Shown one piece after another: positions 24,264 through 32,327 of a DNA stretch of 64,000 nucleotides. This stretch comes from Nocardia abscessus (GTDB lineage Bacteria > Actinomycetota > Actinomycetes > Mycobacteriales > Mycobacteriaceae). The notes under the pieces are model-generated. The model searched no databases, was not told the DNA's origin, and saw only the letters and a program-made list of their open reading frames with translations. The translations under genes and the position numbers were made by a program. Within the stretch, counting starts at the first letter, position 1. Each line of letters begins with the position of its first letter. The DNA lies in assembly GCF_015477775.1 (NCBI RefSeq), contig NZ_JADLQO010000014.1, positions 124,001-188,000 on the forward strand. Reading direction: 5' to 3'.

Positions 24264-25511
24264 ATGACCGACGAGCGACGAGCGGACGCGACCGTACCCG
24301 GAAAATCCGCGCCCCCTCGTCCAATGGCTCGCGGCGCGCTGCTGACGCTCGCCGGAGTGCTCGCCGGGTACCTCGCGCTCAGCCAACTGCTCGCGGTCGC
24401 ACCGGTTTCCTGGCTGATGCCCCTGCTGCGCGACGCGATCGTCCAATCGGCCGTGCTCCTGCTCGGCGCGGTCCGCGACGCCCTCGGCTCGTGGAACATG
24501 GTGCTCGCCGTGCTCGCGACCGGACTCGCGCTGATCGCGTTTCGCACGGGCGGGCGGAGACGGCGCCTCGCGGGCGCGGTGACCGGCGTGGCCGCCGCCG
24601 GCCTGGTCCTGTCCGTCCTGACCAGTGCGACCCTCGTGTTCGCGGCGCGCGACGCGGCGGGCGTCTGGATTCCGTTCGCCCCGCTCGTCCCGTTCAGTAC
24701 GGTCGGCGACGCGCCCGACGAGACCGTCACGTACGCGACGGTCGACGGGCAGCCGATCCAGGCGGATCTGTACCTGCCCGCACCCGCGCCCGTACCGGCC
24801 CCGCTGGTGTTGAGCATCCACGGCGGAGCTTTCGTCGGCGGCAGCCGCGGCACCGACGCCTACACGACCTGGCTGGCAGGCAACGGATACGCCGTCCTCG
24901 ACGTGGACTACCGCCTCGCCGACGCCGACCACCACCGCTGGGACACCCAGGACGCCGACATCGCCTGCGCGCTGACCTGGGCCGCGGCGAACGCGCAGCG
25001 GTACAACTGGGACATGCGGCGAGTCGCCACGTTCGGCGAATCCGCGGGCGGCAATCTCGCGATCAACGTCGCGAACAAGATCAACGCGGGTGCCTTGCGG
25101 CCCAGCTGCGGCAGCGCCGCCGAGCTGCCGAAGGTGCGCACGGCGATCGCGCTGTACCCCGCGGTCGATCTGGCCGCGTCGGGTACCGAGACCGCGCTCG
25201 GCGTCGACGCGGCCCGGCAGTACCTCGGCGGAACGCCGGAGCAATACCCGGATCGCTACACCGCGACCGGCTCCGCGGCACACGTCACCGGCAACACTCC
25301 GCCCACGCTGCTGATCCAGGGCGCCGGCGATCATCTCGTGCTCGCCGAGCACACCTCGGCCTACGCCGCCGCGCTCGAGACCGCCCGCATCCCGCACCGC
25401 TACGTCGAACTCCCCTTCCTGGACCACGCCTTCGGCACCACCGAACTCGACACAGGCGCCCAGGTCACCCGCGAGCTCACCCGGACCTGGCTGGCGGAAT
25501 ACCTGGCGTAA
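24264..25511 (+). CDS. Membrane-anchored alpha/beta hydrolase (HSL/carboxylesterase type)
   Basis: 415 residues. The first ~130 contain three to four membrane helices (around 23-45, 55-70, 78-95 and 103-125); the catalytic domain follows. Motifs: HGGAF (residues 186-190) as oxyanion hole, FGESAGGN with Ser260, a GAGD acidic residue and LDHAFG histidine. The topology suggests an esterase domain fixed to the membrane, acting on lipids or envelope esters. ATG 24264 has GGAGA 7 bases upstream. No obvious operon partner. Confidence 0.82.
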   Translation: MTDERRADATVPGKSAPPRPMARGALLTLAGVLAGYLALSQLLAVAPVSWLMPLLRDAIVQSAVLLLGAVRDALGSWNMVLAVLATGLALIAFRTGGRRRRLAGAVTGVAAAGLVLSVLTSATLVFAARDAAGVWIPFAPLVPFSTVGDAPDETVTYATVDGQPIQADLYLPAPAPVPAPLVLSIHGGAFVGGSRGTDAYTTWLAGNGYAVLDVDYRLADADHHRWDTQDADIACALTWAAANAQRYNWDMRRVATFGESAGGNLAINVANKINAGALRPSCGSAAELPKVRTAIALYPAVDLAASGTETALGVDAARQYLGGTPEQYPDRYTATGSAAHVTGNTPPTLLIQGAGDHLVLAEHTSAYAAALETARIPHRYVELPFLDHAFGTTELDTGAQVTRELTRTWLAEYLA

Positions 25512-25561
25512 CCGACGCCACACCACCGCCCCGGGAATACCCGCGCACCCCGCCCGGTTCC

Positions 25562-25583
25562 TTTGGTTGCCATATCCACCAAA
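25562..25583. promoter_or_regulatory. Inverted repeat upstream of the luciferase-like gene
   Basis: TTTGGT and ACCAAA with 10 bases between, 31 bp before the GTG start. Candidate operator of a redox-type regulator; no regulator gene adjoins it. Confidence 0.4.
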
Positions 25584-25613
25584 TTAGGTCAGACTGAGAA
25601 CGAAGGAGGCGTC

Positions 25614-26708
25614 GTGCAGTTCGGAATTTTCACGGTCGGTGATGTGACGACCGACCCCACGACCGGCCGGACGCCGAGTGAGCACGAGCGCATCACCGCC
25701 ATGGTGACGATCGCGCGCAAGGCCGAAGAGGTCGGCCTGGACGTGTTCGCCACCGGCGAGCACCACAACCGGCCGTTCGTGCCGTCGTCGCCGACCACCA
25801 TGCTCGGCTATATCGCGGCGCGGACCGAGCGGCTCCAGCTCTCTACCGCGACGACGCTGATCACCACGAACGACCCGGTGAAGATCGCCGAGGACTTCGC
25901 GATGCTGCAGCACCTCGCCGAGGGACGCGTGGACCTGATGCTCGGCCGCGGCAACACCGGCCCGGTCTACCCCTGGTTCGGCAAGGACATTCGCGACGGC
26001 ATCCCGCTGGCGATCGAGAACTACCACCTGCTGCACCGGCTCTGGCGCGAAGACGTGGTCGACTGGGAGGGCAAGTTCCGCACGCCGCTGCAGTCGTTCA
26101 CCTCCACGCCACGCCCGCTGGACGACGTCCCGCCGTTCGTCTGGCACGGCTCGATCCGCAGCCCCGAGATCGCCGAGCAGGCGGCCTATTACGGTGACGG
26201 ATTCTTCGCCAACAACATCTTCTGGCCGAAAGAGCACTTCCAGCGGCTGATCGCGCTGTACCGGCAGCGCTACGAGCACTACGGCCACGGCTCGGCCGAC
26301 CAGGCGATCGTCGGGCTGGGCGGACAGGTGTTCATGCGCAAGAACTCCCAGGACGCCGTACGCGAGTTCCGGCCGTACTTCGACAACGCGCCGGTATACG
26401 GGCACGGCCCGTCGCTGGAGGAGTTCACCGAGCAGACCCCGCTCACCGTGGGCAGCCCGCAGGAGGTCATCGACAAGACGCTCACCTTCCGCGAAGCGTT
26501 CGGCGACTACCAGCGCCAGCTGTTCCTGATGGATCACGCGGGCCTTCCGCTGAAGACCGTGCTGGAGCAGCTGGACCTGCTCGGCGAAGAAGTGGTCCCG
26601 GTGCTGCGCAAGGAATTCGCGGCGCTGCGCCCGGCGCACGTTCCGGACGCGCCGACGCACACGAGCCTGGTGGCCGCCCGCGACGCGGCGGTGGAGGCGA
26701 ACCGATGA
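25614..26708 (+). CDS. LLM class flavin-dependent monooxygenase (CE1758-like)
   Basis: 364 residues. Bacterial-luciferase-like TIM barrel: N-terminal FGIFTVGDVTTDP, EVGLDVFATGEHHNRPF, LSTATTLITTNDPVKIAEDF and GRVDLMLGRGNTGPVYPWFG. These enzymes oxidise an organic substrate with O2 and reduced FMN. The partner reductase is encoded next, overlapping by ATGA, so FMNH2 supply is coupled. I recall this pair as the CE1758/CE1759 families, named from Corynebacterium efficiens. GTG 25614 is 4 bases after AAGGAGG and decides the start; the frame extends to 25563 but through a possible operator. Substrate unknown; detoxification is plausible. Confidence 0.88.
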   Translation: MQFGIFTVGDVTTDPTTGRTPSEHERITAMVTIARKAEEVGLDVFATGEHHNRPFVPSSPTTMLGYIAARTERLQLSTATTLITTNDPVKIAEDFAMLQHLAEGRVDLMLGRGNTGPVYPWFGKDIRDGIPLAIENYHLLHRLWREDVVDWEGKFRTPLQSFTSTPRPLDDVPPFVWHGSIRSPEIAEQAAYYGDGFFANNIFWPKEHFQRLIALYRQRYEHYGHGSADQAIVGLGGQVFMRKNSQDAVREFRPYFDNAPVYGHGPSLEEFTEQTPLTVGSPQEVIDKTLTFREAFGDYQRQLFLMDHAGLPLKTVLEQLDLLGEEVVPVLRKEFAALRPAHVPDAPTHTSLVAARDAAVEANR

Positions 26709-27304
26709 CCCGCATCGCCGTCGTCTCCGCGGGCCTGTCGCAGCCCTCGTCGACCCGGTTGCTCGCCGATCGCCTCGCCGCCGCCACCGGCGAGGCGCTG
26801 GCCGCGACCGGCGAGGACGTCACCGTCGACGTCGTGGAGCTACGCGACCACGCCCGCGATCTGGCCGACAACCTGCTGACCGGATTCGCGGCGGGTGAGC
26901 TGCGCGCGACGATCGATACCGTGACCGCCGCCGACGGGTTGATCGCGGTCACGCCGATCTTCAACGCCTCCTACAGCGGCCTGTTCAAGACGTTCTTCGA
27001 CGTCCTGGAACCGGATTCACTGACCGGGATGCCGGTGCTGCTCGGCGCGACCGGCGGCTCGGCGCGCCATTCCCTCGCCTTGGAGCACGCGCTGCGTCCG
27101 ATGTTCAGCTACCTGCACGCGGCGGTCGCGCCGACGGCCGTCTACGCGGCGTCCGAGGACTGGGCGTCCGCGGCCCAGGGCGGGCTGAGTACCCGAATCA
27201 GCCGTGCCGCAGCGGAATTCGCCGCCATGCTGACCAACACGCCACGACCGCGTGCCACCGATCCGTACGACGACCCGGTACCGTTCGCACAGCTGCTCGG
27301 CTGA
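26705..27304 (+). CDS. NAD(P)H-dependent FMN reductase (CE1759-like)
   Basis: 199 residues. Flavodoxin-like fold: phosphate-binding loop VVSAGLSQPSSTRLLADRL at the N-terminus and the flavin motif VTPIFNASYSGLFKTFFDVL at 80-100, then LLGATGGSARHSLALEHALRP. Supplies reduced FMN to the luciferase-like monooxygenase whose stop it overlaps (ATGA). Same operon, same likely control. Cytoplasmic. Confidence 0.88.
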   Translation: MTRIAVVSAGLSQPSSTRLLADRLAAATGEALAATGEDVTVDVVELRDHARDLADNLLTGFAAGELRATIDTVTAADGLIAVTPIFNASYSGLFKTFFDVLEPDSLTGMPVLLGATGGSARHSLALEHALRPMFSYLHAAVAPTAVYAASEDWASAAQGGLSTRISRAAAEFAAMLTNTPRPRATDPYDDPVPFAQLLG

Positions 27305-27342
27305 TCTTTCCCTCGATCGACCCCGCCCGATCCACACCTAAC

Positions 27343-27360
27343 TAGTTTAAAACTCAACTA
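27343..27360. promoter_or_regulatory. MarR/RosR-like operator upstream of the YceI gene
   Basis: TAGTTTAAAACTCAACTA, an 18-bp imperfect palindrome with TAGTT/AACTA ends, just before the GAAGGAG ribosome site. It resembles both the MarR site at 17435-17453 (TAGTTG...CAACTA) and the RosR consensus of Corynebacterium as I remember it. Confidence 0.55.
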
Positions 27361-27375
27361 TAGAAGGAGAACGAC

Positions 27376-27924
27376 ATGTCGACCGGAACCACCAACGCTC
27401 TGACCGCGGGCACCTGGGCCATCGACCCCGCCCACTCCACGCTCGGCTTCTCGGTACGCCACCTGATGGTCAGCAAGGTGCGCGGCCGCTTCACCGACTT
27501 CTCCGGCAAGCTGGTCATCGGCGAGGACGGCAGCGCCTCGGCCGAGGCCGAGATCCGGGTCGAGTCGGTCACCACCGACAACGAACAGCGCGACGCGCAC
27601 CTGCGCACCGCGGACTTCTTCCAGGCCGAGCAGTTCCCGGTGGCCACGTTCAAGTCCACCGGATTCCGGGTGAACGGCGAGGACTTCGTGGTGGACGGTG
27701 AATTCACCATCCGTGGCGTCACCAAGCCGGTCTCGCTGGAGGTGGAATTCCTCGGCGTGAACCTCGGCATGGGCCACGGGCCGGTCGCGGGCTTCGAGGC
27801 CAAGACCGTGATCAACCGACGCGACTTCGGCATCACCATCGACATGCCGCTGCCCGACGGCGGCGCGGTGATCGGCGACAAGATCACCCTCACCCTCGAG
27901 GTGGAGGTCGGCTTGCAGGCCTGA
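27376..27924 (+). CDS. YceI family protein (polyisoprenoid-binding-like lipocalin fold)
   Basis: 182 residues. Starts with AGTWAIDPAHSTLGFSVRHLMVSKVRG and contains FKSTGFRV, the EFTIRGVTKPVSLEVEF string and DFGITIDM, all YceI signatures. No signal peptide, as usual for the actinobacterial cytoplasmic subgroup. The family binds long isoprenoid or amide lipids in a beta barrel; its role here is unproven. In Corynebacterium a YceI gene is controlled by the peroxide-sensing MarR protein RosR along with flavin monooxygenases, and this gene follows such a monooxygenase/FMN-reductase pair. GAAGGAG precedes ATG 27376. Confidence 0.9.
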   Translation: MSTGTTNALTAGTWAIDPAHSTLGFSVRHLMVSKVRGRFTDFSGKLVIGEDGSASAEAEIRVESVTTDNEQRDAHLRTADFFQAEQFPVATFKSTGFRVNGEDFVVDGEFTIRGVTKPVSLEVEFLGVNLGMGHGPVAGFEAKTVINRRDFGITIDMPLPDGGAVIGDKITLTLEVEVGLQA

Positions 27925-27933
27925 GTGCTTCGG

Positions 27934-27972
27934 ACGCCTTCCGCAGGAGCTTCGAGCTCCCGCGGAAGGCGT
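27934..27972. terminator. Bidirectional hairpin terminator
   Basis: Arms ACGCCTTCCGC and GCGGAAGGCGT (11 bp, perfect) enclose an inner GGAGCT/AGCTCC stem with a TCG loop; TTCTCTC follows. It separates the convergent YceI (stop 27924) and DUF72 (stop 27981) genes. Confidence 0.85.
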
Positions 27973-27980
27973 TCTCTCGA

Positions 27981-28820
27981 TCAGAAGAGCGTCATCGGCT
28001 CGGCCGCAGCGGGCTCGGGCAGCGGGTCGAGCTCGGGCAGACGGGCACGGACCTCGTCGTGGAAACGGCGGGCCAGCTCCAGCGAGCCCGCATTGTCCGG
28101 TGTGTGCAGGAACACCGTCGGCGACCGGCCTTCACGCAACCATTCCGCGACCGTGGCGACCCATGGTTGCCAGCCATCGACGGTGCGCTGCACGTCGTCG
28201 CGGCCGTGATACCGCACGATCGGGTATTCGGTCAGCGCGCGCATCCTGCGCCGCACCCGAGGCTTCTTCGCCGCCGCCTCCTGCTCCGCCGCACTGGTGG
28301 GCGGACCGTCGAAAAGCACGGTGGTGTCGAACGGAACCCACTCGGCGCCGACCCTGGACAGCACGTATTCGAGCCTGCGCGCCGCCTGCTCGTCGGCGAA
28401 GAACGCGGGATGCCTGACCTCGACGGCGATCCGGCGATCGCGCGGCGCCTGCCGCAAGAATCCGGCCAGCGCACCGAGATCGGTCGGGCCGAACGAGCCG
28501 GGCAGCTGCACCCACAGCGCGTGGATGCGTTCCCCGAGGGGTTCCATCACGCCGAGGAACGACCGCAGATCCTCCTCGGCGCCGACCAGCCTGCGTTCGT
28601 GGGTTATCGGCTTGGGCAGCTTGAGCACGAACCGGAACGCGGGATCGCATTGGCTCGCCCACGACTCCACTGTTCGCCGCGACGGCGTGGCGTAGAACGT
28701 CGTGTTGCCCTCGACCGCATTGCACCACGTGGCGTACCAGCGCAACCGCTCCCCCGGCGCGAGCTGCTTGTCCTGCCAAGCCGCGTGCGTCCACATCGCA
28801 CATCCCACGTGAAGCCGCAT
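27981..28820 (-). CDS. DUF72 domain-containing protein (YecE-like)
   Basis: 279 residues. Begins MRLHVGCAMWTHAAW and contains YATWCNAVEGNTTFYATPS, FRFVLKLPKPITHERRL and WVQLPGSFGP, the TIM-barrel DUF72/YecE pattern. The biochemical function of the family is not established. ATG 28820 matches family N-termini; an in-frame GTG at 28850 would add 10 residues and is less likely. Lies between a convergent YceI gene and glpK1, from which it is separated by 63 bp, so it might be read through from the iclR-glpK1 transcript. Confidence 0.85.
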   Translation of the reverse strand: MRLHVGCAMWTHAAWQDKQLAPGERLRWYATWCNAVEGNTTFYATPSRRTVESWASQCDPAFRFVLKLPKPITHERRLVGAEEDLRSFLGVMEPLGERIHALWVQLPGSFGPTDLGALAGFLRQAPRDRRIAVEVRHPAFFADEQAARRLEYVLSRVGAEWVPFDTTVLFDGPPTSAAEQEAAAKKPRVRRRMRALTEYPIVRYHGRDDVQRTVDGWQPWVATVAEWLREGRSPTVFLHTPDNAGSLELARRFHDEVRARLPELDPLPEPAAAEPMTLF

Positions 28821-28883
28821 GCTTCCGACGCTAACCCACCGTCCCGACACGAGTGTCGAGCGCTCACCCCGGCGGCCCCGGAC

Positions 28884-30401
28884 TCATTGCCGCGCCCGCT
28901 TCTTCGTACGGACCCAGCCGAAGGTCAGTTCGACGGCGCGTTTCCAGTTGTCGTACTCGTCCTCGCGTAACTCGGGGTCCATCCGTGGAACCCATTGGGC
29001 GGCGAGGCGCCAGTTGTTGCGCAGTCCTTCCAGGTCCGGCCAGTAGCCGACGGCGAGGCCCGCGGCGTATGCGGCGCCGAGGGAGACGGTTTCGGCGACG
29101 AACGGACGCGACACCGGAACGTCCAGGACGTCGGCCACGATCTGCATGAGCAGGTTGTTGGAGGTCATGCCGCCGTCCACGCGCAACGCCGCGGCTTGCA
29201 GGCCGGAATCGGCGTTCATCGCCTCGACCACGTCGCGGGTCTGCCACGCGGTGGCCTCCAGGACCGCGCGGGCGATGTGCCCCTTGGTGATGTAGGAGGT
29301 CAGCCCGGCGATGAGACCGCGGGCGTCGCCGCGCCAATGCGGCGCGTACAGACCGGAGAACGCGGGCACCACGTAGCAGCCGCCGTTGTCTTCGACGGTG
29401 CGGGCGAGGGTTTCGATCTCCGGCGCGCTGGTGACCAGGCCGATGTTGTCGCGCACCCACTGCACGAGCGAACCGGTGACCGCGATCGGTCCTTCCAGCG
29501 CGTAGACCGGCTCGGGGCCGATCTGGTAGCCGATCGTGGTGAGCAGGCCGTGCTCGGAGCGCACCAGCTCGGGTCCGGTGTTCATCATGAGGAATCCGCC
29601 GGTGCCGTAGGTGCACTTGGTTTCCCCACGGGCGAAACAGGTTTGGCCGAACAGGGCGGCGTGCTGGTCGCCCAGCGCGGCGGCGATCGGGATGCCGGGG
29701 ACCACCCGGCGGGTCGTGCCGTAGGACGCGATCGAGGGCTGGATGCGCGGCAGCATCCGAGCGGGGATGCCGAAGAACTCCAGCAGTTCGGCGTCCCAGG
29801 TGCGGGTGCTGAGGTTCATCAACAGGGTGCGACTGGCATTGGTGACATCGGTGAGGTGCAGCCCGCCGTCGGGACCGCCGGTGAGGTTCCAGATCAGCCA
29901 GGTCTCCATGGTGCCGAACAACACCTCTCCCCGCTCGGCGCGCTCGCGCACCCCCGGCACGGAGTCCAAGATCCAGCGCAGCCGCGGCGCGGCGAAATAG
30001 CCGGCCAGCGGCAGACCGCAGAGTTCGCGGATCCGGGCGGCGCCCGGTTTGCCCTCCAGTTCCCGGACCAACTCCTCGGTCCGCACGTCCTGCCAGACGA
30101 TGGCGCGCCCGATCGGTATCCCGGTGCGGCGGTCCCACACCACGGTGGTCTCGCGCTGGTTCGCGATGCCGAGCGCGGCGATGCGGTCGGCGGCGACGCC
30201 GGAATCGCGCATCGCCTGCGGCACGATCCGCTCGACATCGCGCCAGATCTCCAGCGCATCCTGCTCGGCCCACCCCGGACGCGGATAATGCTGCCGGTGC
30301 CGCCGCTGGGCGACGCCGACCAGCCGGGCACGCTGATCGAACAGGATGCACCGCGTAGAGGTGGTGCCCTGATCGATCGCCAGCACGTAACGCTGCTTCA
30401 T
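28884..30401 (-). CDS. glpK: Glycerol kinase 1
   Basis: 505 residues, full-length FGGY kinase. N-terminal ATP-site motif VLAIDQGTTSTR, NQRETTVVWDRRTG, GDQHAALFGQTCF, the nucleotide motif GTGGFLMMNTG, and the FGGY signature region (TAWQTRDVVEAM; LRVDGGMTSNNLLMQ). Phosphorylates glycerol to sn-glycerol-3-phosphate in the cytoplasm. It follows iclR by 48 bp on the minus strand, so it is probably cotranscribed with the regulator. A second glycerol kinase (32328-33848) is in the divergent operon; the two are clearly related but differ throughout, so this is not a recent duplication. Confidence 0.94.
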   Translation of the reverse strand: MKQRYVLAIDQGTTSTRCILFDQRARLVGVAQRRHRQHYPRPGWAEQDALEIWRDVERIVPQAMRDSGVAADRIAALGIANQRETTVVWDRRTGIPIGRAIVWQDVRTEELVRELEGKPGAARIRELCGLPLAGYFAAPRLRWILDSVPGVRERAERGEVLFGTMETWLIWNLTGGPDGGLHLTDVTNASRTLLMNLSTRTWDAELLEFFGIPARMLPRIQPSIASYGTTRRVVPGIPIAAALGDQHAALFGQTCFARGETKCTYGTGGFLMMNTGPELVRSEHGLLTTIGYQIGPEPVYALEGPIAVTGSLVQWVRDNIGLVTSAPEIETLARTVEDNGGCYVVPAFSGLYAPHWRGDARGLIAGLTSYITKGHIARAVLEATAWQTRDVVEAMNADSGLQAAALRVDGGMTSNNLLMQIVADVLDVPVSRPFVAETVSLGAAYAAGLAVGYWPDLEGLRNNWRLAAQWVPRMDPELREDEYDNWKRAVELTFGWVRTKKRARQ

Positions 30402-30449
30402 GCTCGGCTGCTCCTGGTCGAGATCCGCCGGTCGTCCACCCGACGGCGG

Positions 30450-31214
30450 TCAGTGCGCCGCACCGAGATCCCGTGATACCGCCCGAGCGGCGTCGAGCAC
30501 CTGACCGACCAGCGCGGGCCGGTGCCGCAACTGGGCGTCGCAGAGCCGGTCCACCGCGCCGGTGATGCCGATGGCGCCGACCACCAGGCCACCGGGCGCC
30601 CGGATCGGCGCCGCGATACCCGCCTCCCCCGTCCGGAATTCCTCGGTGTCGCCGGCCCATCCGGCCTGCCGGACACCGCCGAGCGCCCTGGTGAGCGCCG
30701 CCCGGTCGACCAGGGTGCGGTGCGTGAGCGGGGCCAGTTCGGCGCCGCGCACCGTGGCGGCCAGGTCGGTGTCGTAGGCGAGCAGGACCTTGCCCAGCGC
30801 GGTGGCGTGCGGCGGCAGGAGCTCGCCGAGTTCGAGCGCCTGCTCGGTGTTGTCCGGCCGGAACACGTGGTGGACCACGACCACCGCGCCGTCCATCGGC
30901 GCGCCGATCCGCACCGACTCGCCCGTGCGCGCCGCCAGCGCGTCGGCCCAATTGATCGCGCGGGAGCGCAACTCGTTCGCGTCGAGGTAGCTGGTGCCCA
31001 GGTGCAGCAGCGCCGCGCCGAGCTGGTACTTGCCGGTCGCCGGGTCCTGCTCGACGAACCCGACACCCTGGAGGGTGCGCAGGATGCCGTGCGCGGTCGG
31101 CTTCGGCAACTCGAGCGCACCCGCGATGTCGCCGACGCCGAGACGCCCGGAGCCGCGGGCCAGCAGCCGCAGGACGGCCGCCGCCCGCTCGATCGATTGG
31201 ATCGCACCCGGCAT
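30450..31214 (-). CDS. IclR family regulator of the glycerol genes
   Basis: 254 residues from ATG 31214 (GATAGG upstream). N-terminal winged HTH (SIERAAAVLRLLARG; LGVGDIAGALELPKPTAHGILRTLQ) and C-terminal IclR effector domain with the LGKVLLAYD and PIRAPGGLVVGAIGITG motifs. Sits between glpK1 (same strand) and the divergent glpF-glpK2-glpD operon, with two copies of TTCGACAWTGTCGAA in between. The counterpart in Streptomyces is GylR, a glycerol-3-phosphate-responsive IclR repressor; the same logic is likely. A TTG at 31250 is in frame but lies inside the proximal operator. Confidence 0.9.
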   Translation of the reverse strand: MPGAIQSIERAAAVLRLLARGSGRLGVGDIAGALELPKPTAHGILRTLQGVGFVEQDPATGKYQLGAALLHLGTSYLDANELRSRAINWADALAARTGESVRIGAPMDGAVVVVHHVFRPDNTEQALELGELLPPHATALGKVLLAYDTDLAATVRGAELAPLTHRTLVDRAALTRALGGVRQAGWAGDTEEFRTGEAGIAAPIRAPGGLVVGAIGITGAVDRLCDAQLRHRPALVGQVLDAARAVSRDLGAAH

Positions 31215-31242
31215 GTCGGGAAACCTATCCCCCGCGTCGTGA

Positions 31243-31257
31243 TTCGACAATGTCGAA
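31243..31257. promoter_or_regulatory. IclR/GylR-type operator, iclR-proximal
   Basis: TTCGACAATGTCGAA, perfect 7-bp arms around one central base, 29 bp upstream of the iclR ATG. Expected to mediate autoregulation and control of glpK1. Confidence 0.75.
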
Positions 31258-31364
31258 CGGTTGGTGATACCTGGGCTACATCATTGAAACCCAGTGTGAG
31301 CTGCGCCATACATCCTCCTCGCGCGTCGGACGGTAGTGGCGCTGCCTCCCGGCAACCAGTCGAG

Positions 31365-31385
31365 CCGTTCGACATTGTCGAACGG
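31365..31385. promoter_or_regulatory. IclR/GylR-type operator, glpF-proximal
   Basis: A perfect 21-bp palindrome with core TTCGACATTGTCGAA and flanking CCG/CGG. It lies 88 bp upstream of the glpF ATG and 125 bp from the first copy. Same core as the iclR-proximal site, so one regulator should bind both. Confidence 0.78.
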
Positions 31386-31473
31386 GGGCCGTATCCGGGT
31401 CCGTCATTCCGCCGTACTTTCCGTTTCACGCACGGTCGCGTCCGCGGCTTGCGGGGTGAACGGAGGCTCAACG

Positions 31474-32289
31474 ATGAACTTCGGCTCGATCTTTCTCAGC
31501 GAAGCACTCGGCACGGGAGTGCTGGTACTGCTCGGGGTCGGCGTGGTCGCGAACGTATTGCTGACCAAGTCCAAAGGACTGGACGGCGGATGGCTGCTGA
31601 TCAACGTGGGATGGGGGTTCGCCGTTCTCGCCGGCGTCTACGTCGCCTACAAGACCGGCGGCCACCTCAATCCCGCGGTCACCATCGGCATCCTGTTCAG
31701 CGGCGCCGACGAGTTCGCCCCCGGCATCGCGATCTCCGGCTCCGCGACGCTCGCGTACCTGAGCGGCCAATTCCTCGGCGCGTTCGTCGGCGCGACGATC
31801 GCCTACGTGGCCTACAAACGCCACTTCGACGCGGAGACCGACGCGGACAAGAAGCTCGCCGTGTTCGCCACCGGACCCGCGATTCGCGCCCTGCGCTGGA
31901 ACTTCGCCACCGAAGTGATCGGCACGTTCACCCTCGTCCTGGTGATCCTCACCTTCGGCCACACCCCGAGCGGGCTCGGCCCGGCCGCCGCCGCGCTCCT
32001 GGTCGTCGGCATCGGCGCTTCGCTGGGCGGCCCGACCGGATACGCCGTCAACCCCGCTCGCGACCTGGGTCCGCGCCTCGCGCACGCGCTGCTGCCGGTA
32101 CGCAAGCACGCCCCCGCCGAAGCGGTCCTGGTCCCCGCGGGTGCGGGCGCTCCCGCGCCGACCGCATCTCCCGATGCCCACGCGACACCGGGCACCAAGG
32201 ACTCCGACTGGGGATACGCCTGGGTGCCGGTGCTCGGGCCGCTGGTCGGCGGTGCGCTCGCCGGTATCGCCGCCCAGTTCCTGTTCTGA
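31474..32289 (+). CDS. glpF: Glycerol uptake facilitator (aquaglyceroporin, MIP family)
   Basis: 271 residues. Six membrane helices plus the two NPA half-helices: HLNPAVT (Asn66) and AVNPARDLGPR (Asn193). The Asp after NPAR is the mark of glycerol-conducting members. An insert of about 35 residues rich in Ala/Pro (from ~205 to 240) separates the last two helices, longer than in E. coli GlpF. GGAGG stands 7 bases before ATG 31474. First gene of glpF-glpK2-glpD, read from the region with the IclR operators. Provides glycerol entry for the kinase that follows. Confidence 0.93.
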   Translation: MNFGSIFLSEALGTGVLVLLGVGVVANVLLTKSKGLDGGWLLINVGWGFAVLAGVYVAYKTGGHLNPAVTIGILFSGADEFAPGIAISGSATLAYLSGQFLGAFVGATIAYVAYKRHFDAETDADKKLAVFATGPAIRALRWNFATEVIGTFTLVLVILTFGHTPSGLGPAAAALLVVGIGASLGGPTGYAVNPARDLGPRLAHALLPVRKHAPAEAVLVPAGAGAPAPTASPDAHATPGTKDSDWGYAWVPVLGPLVGGALAGIAAQFLF

Positions 32290-32327
32290 ATCCTTCTCTC
32301 CGACAGCACTTTTCCGAAAGGACCGCG

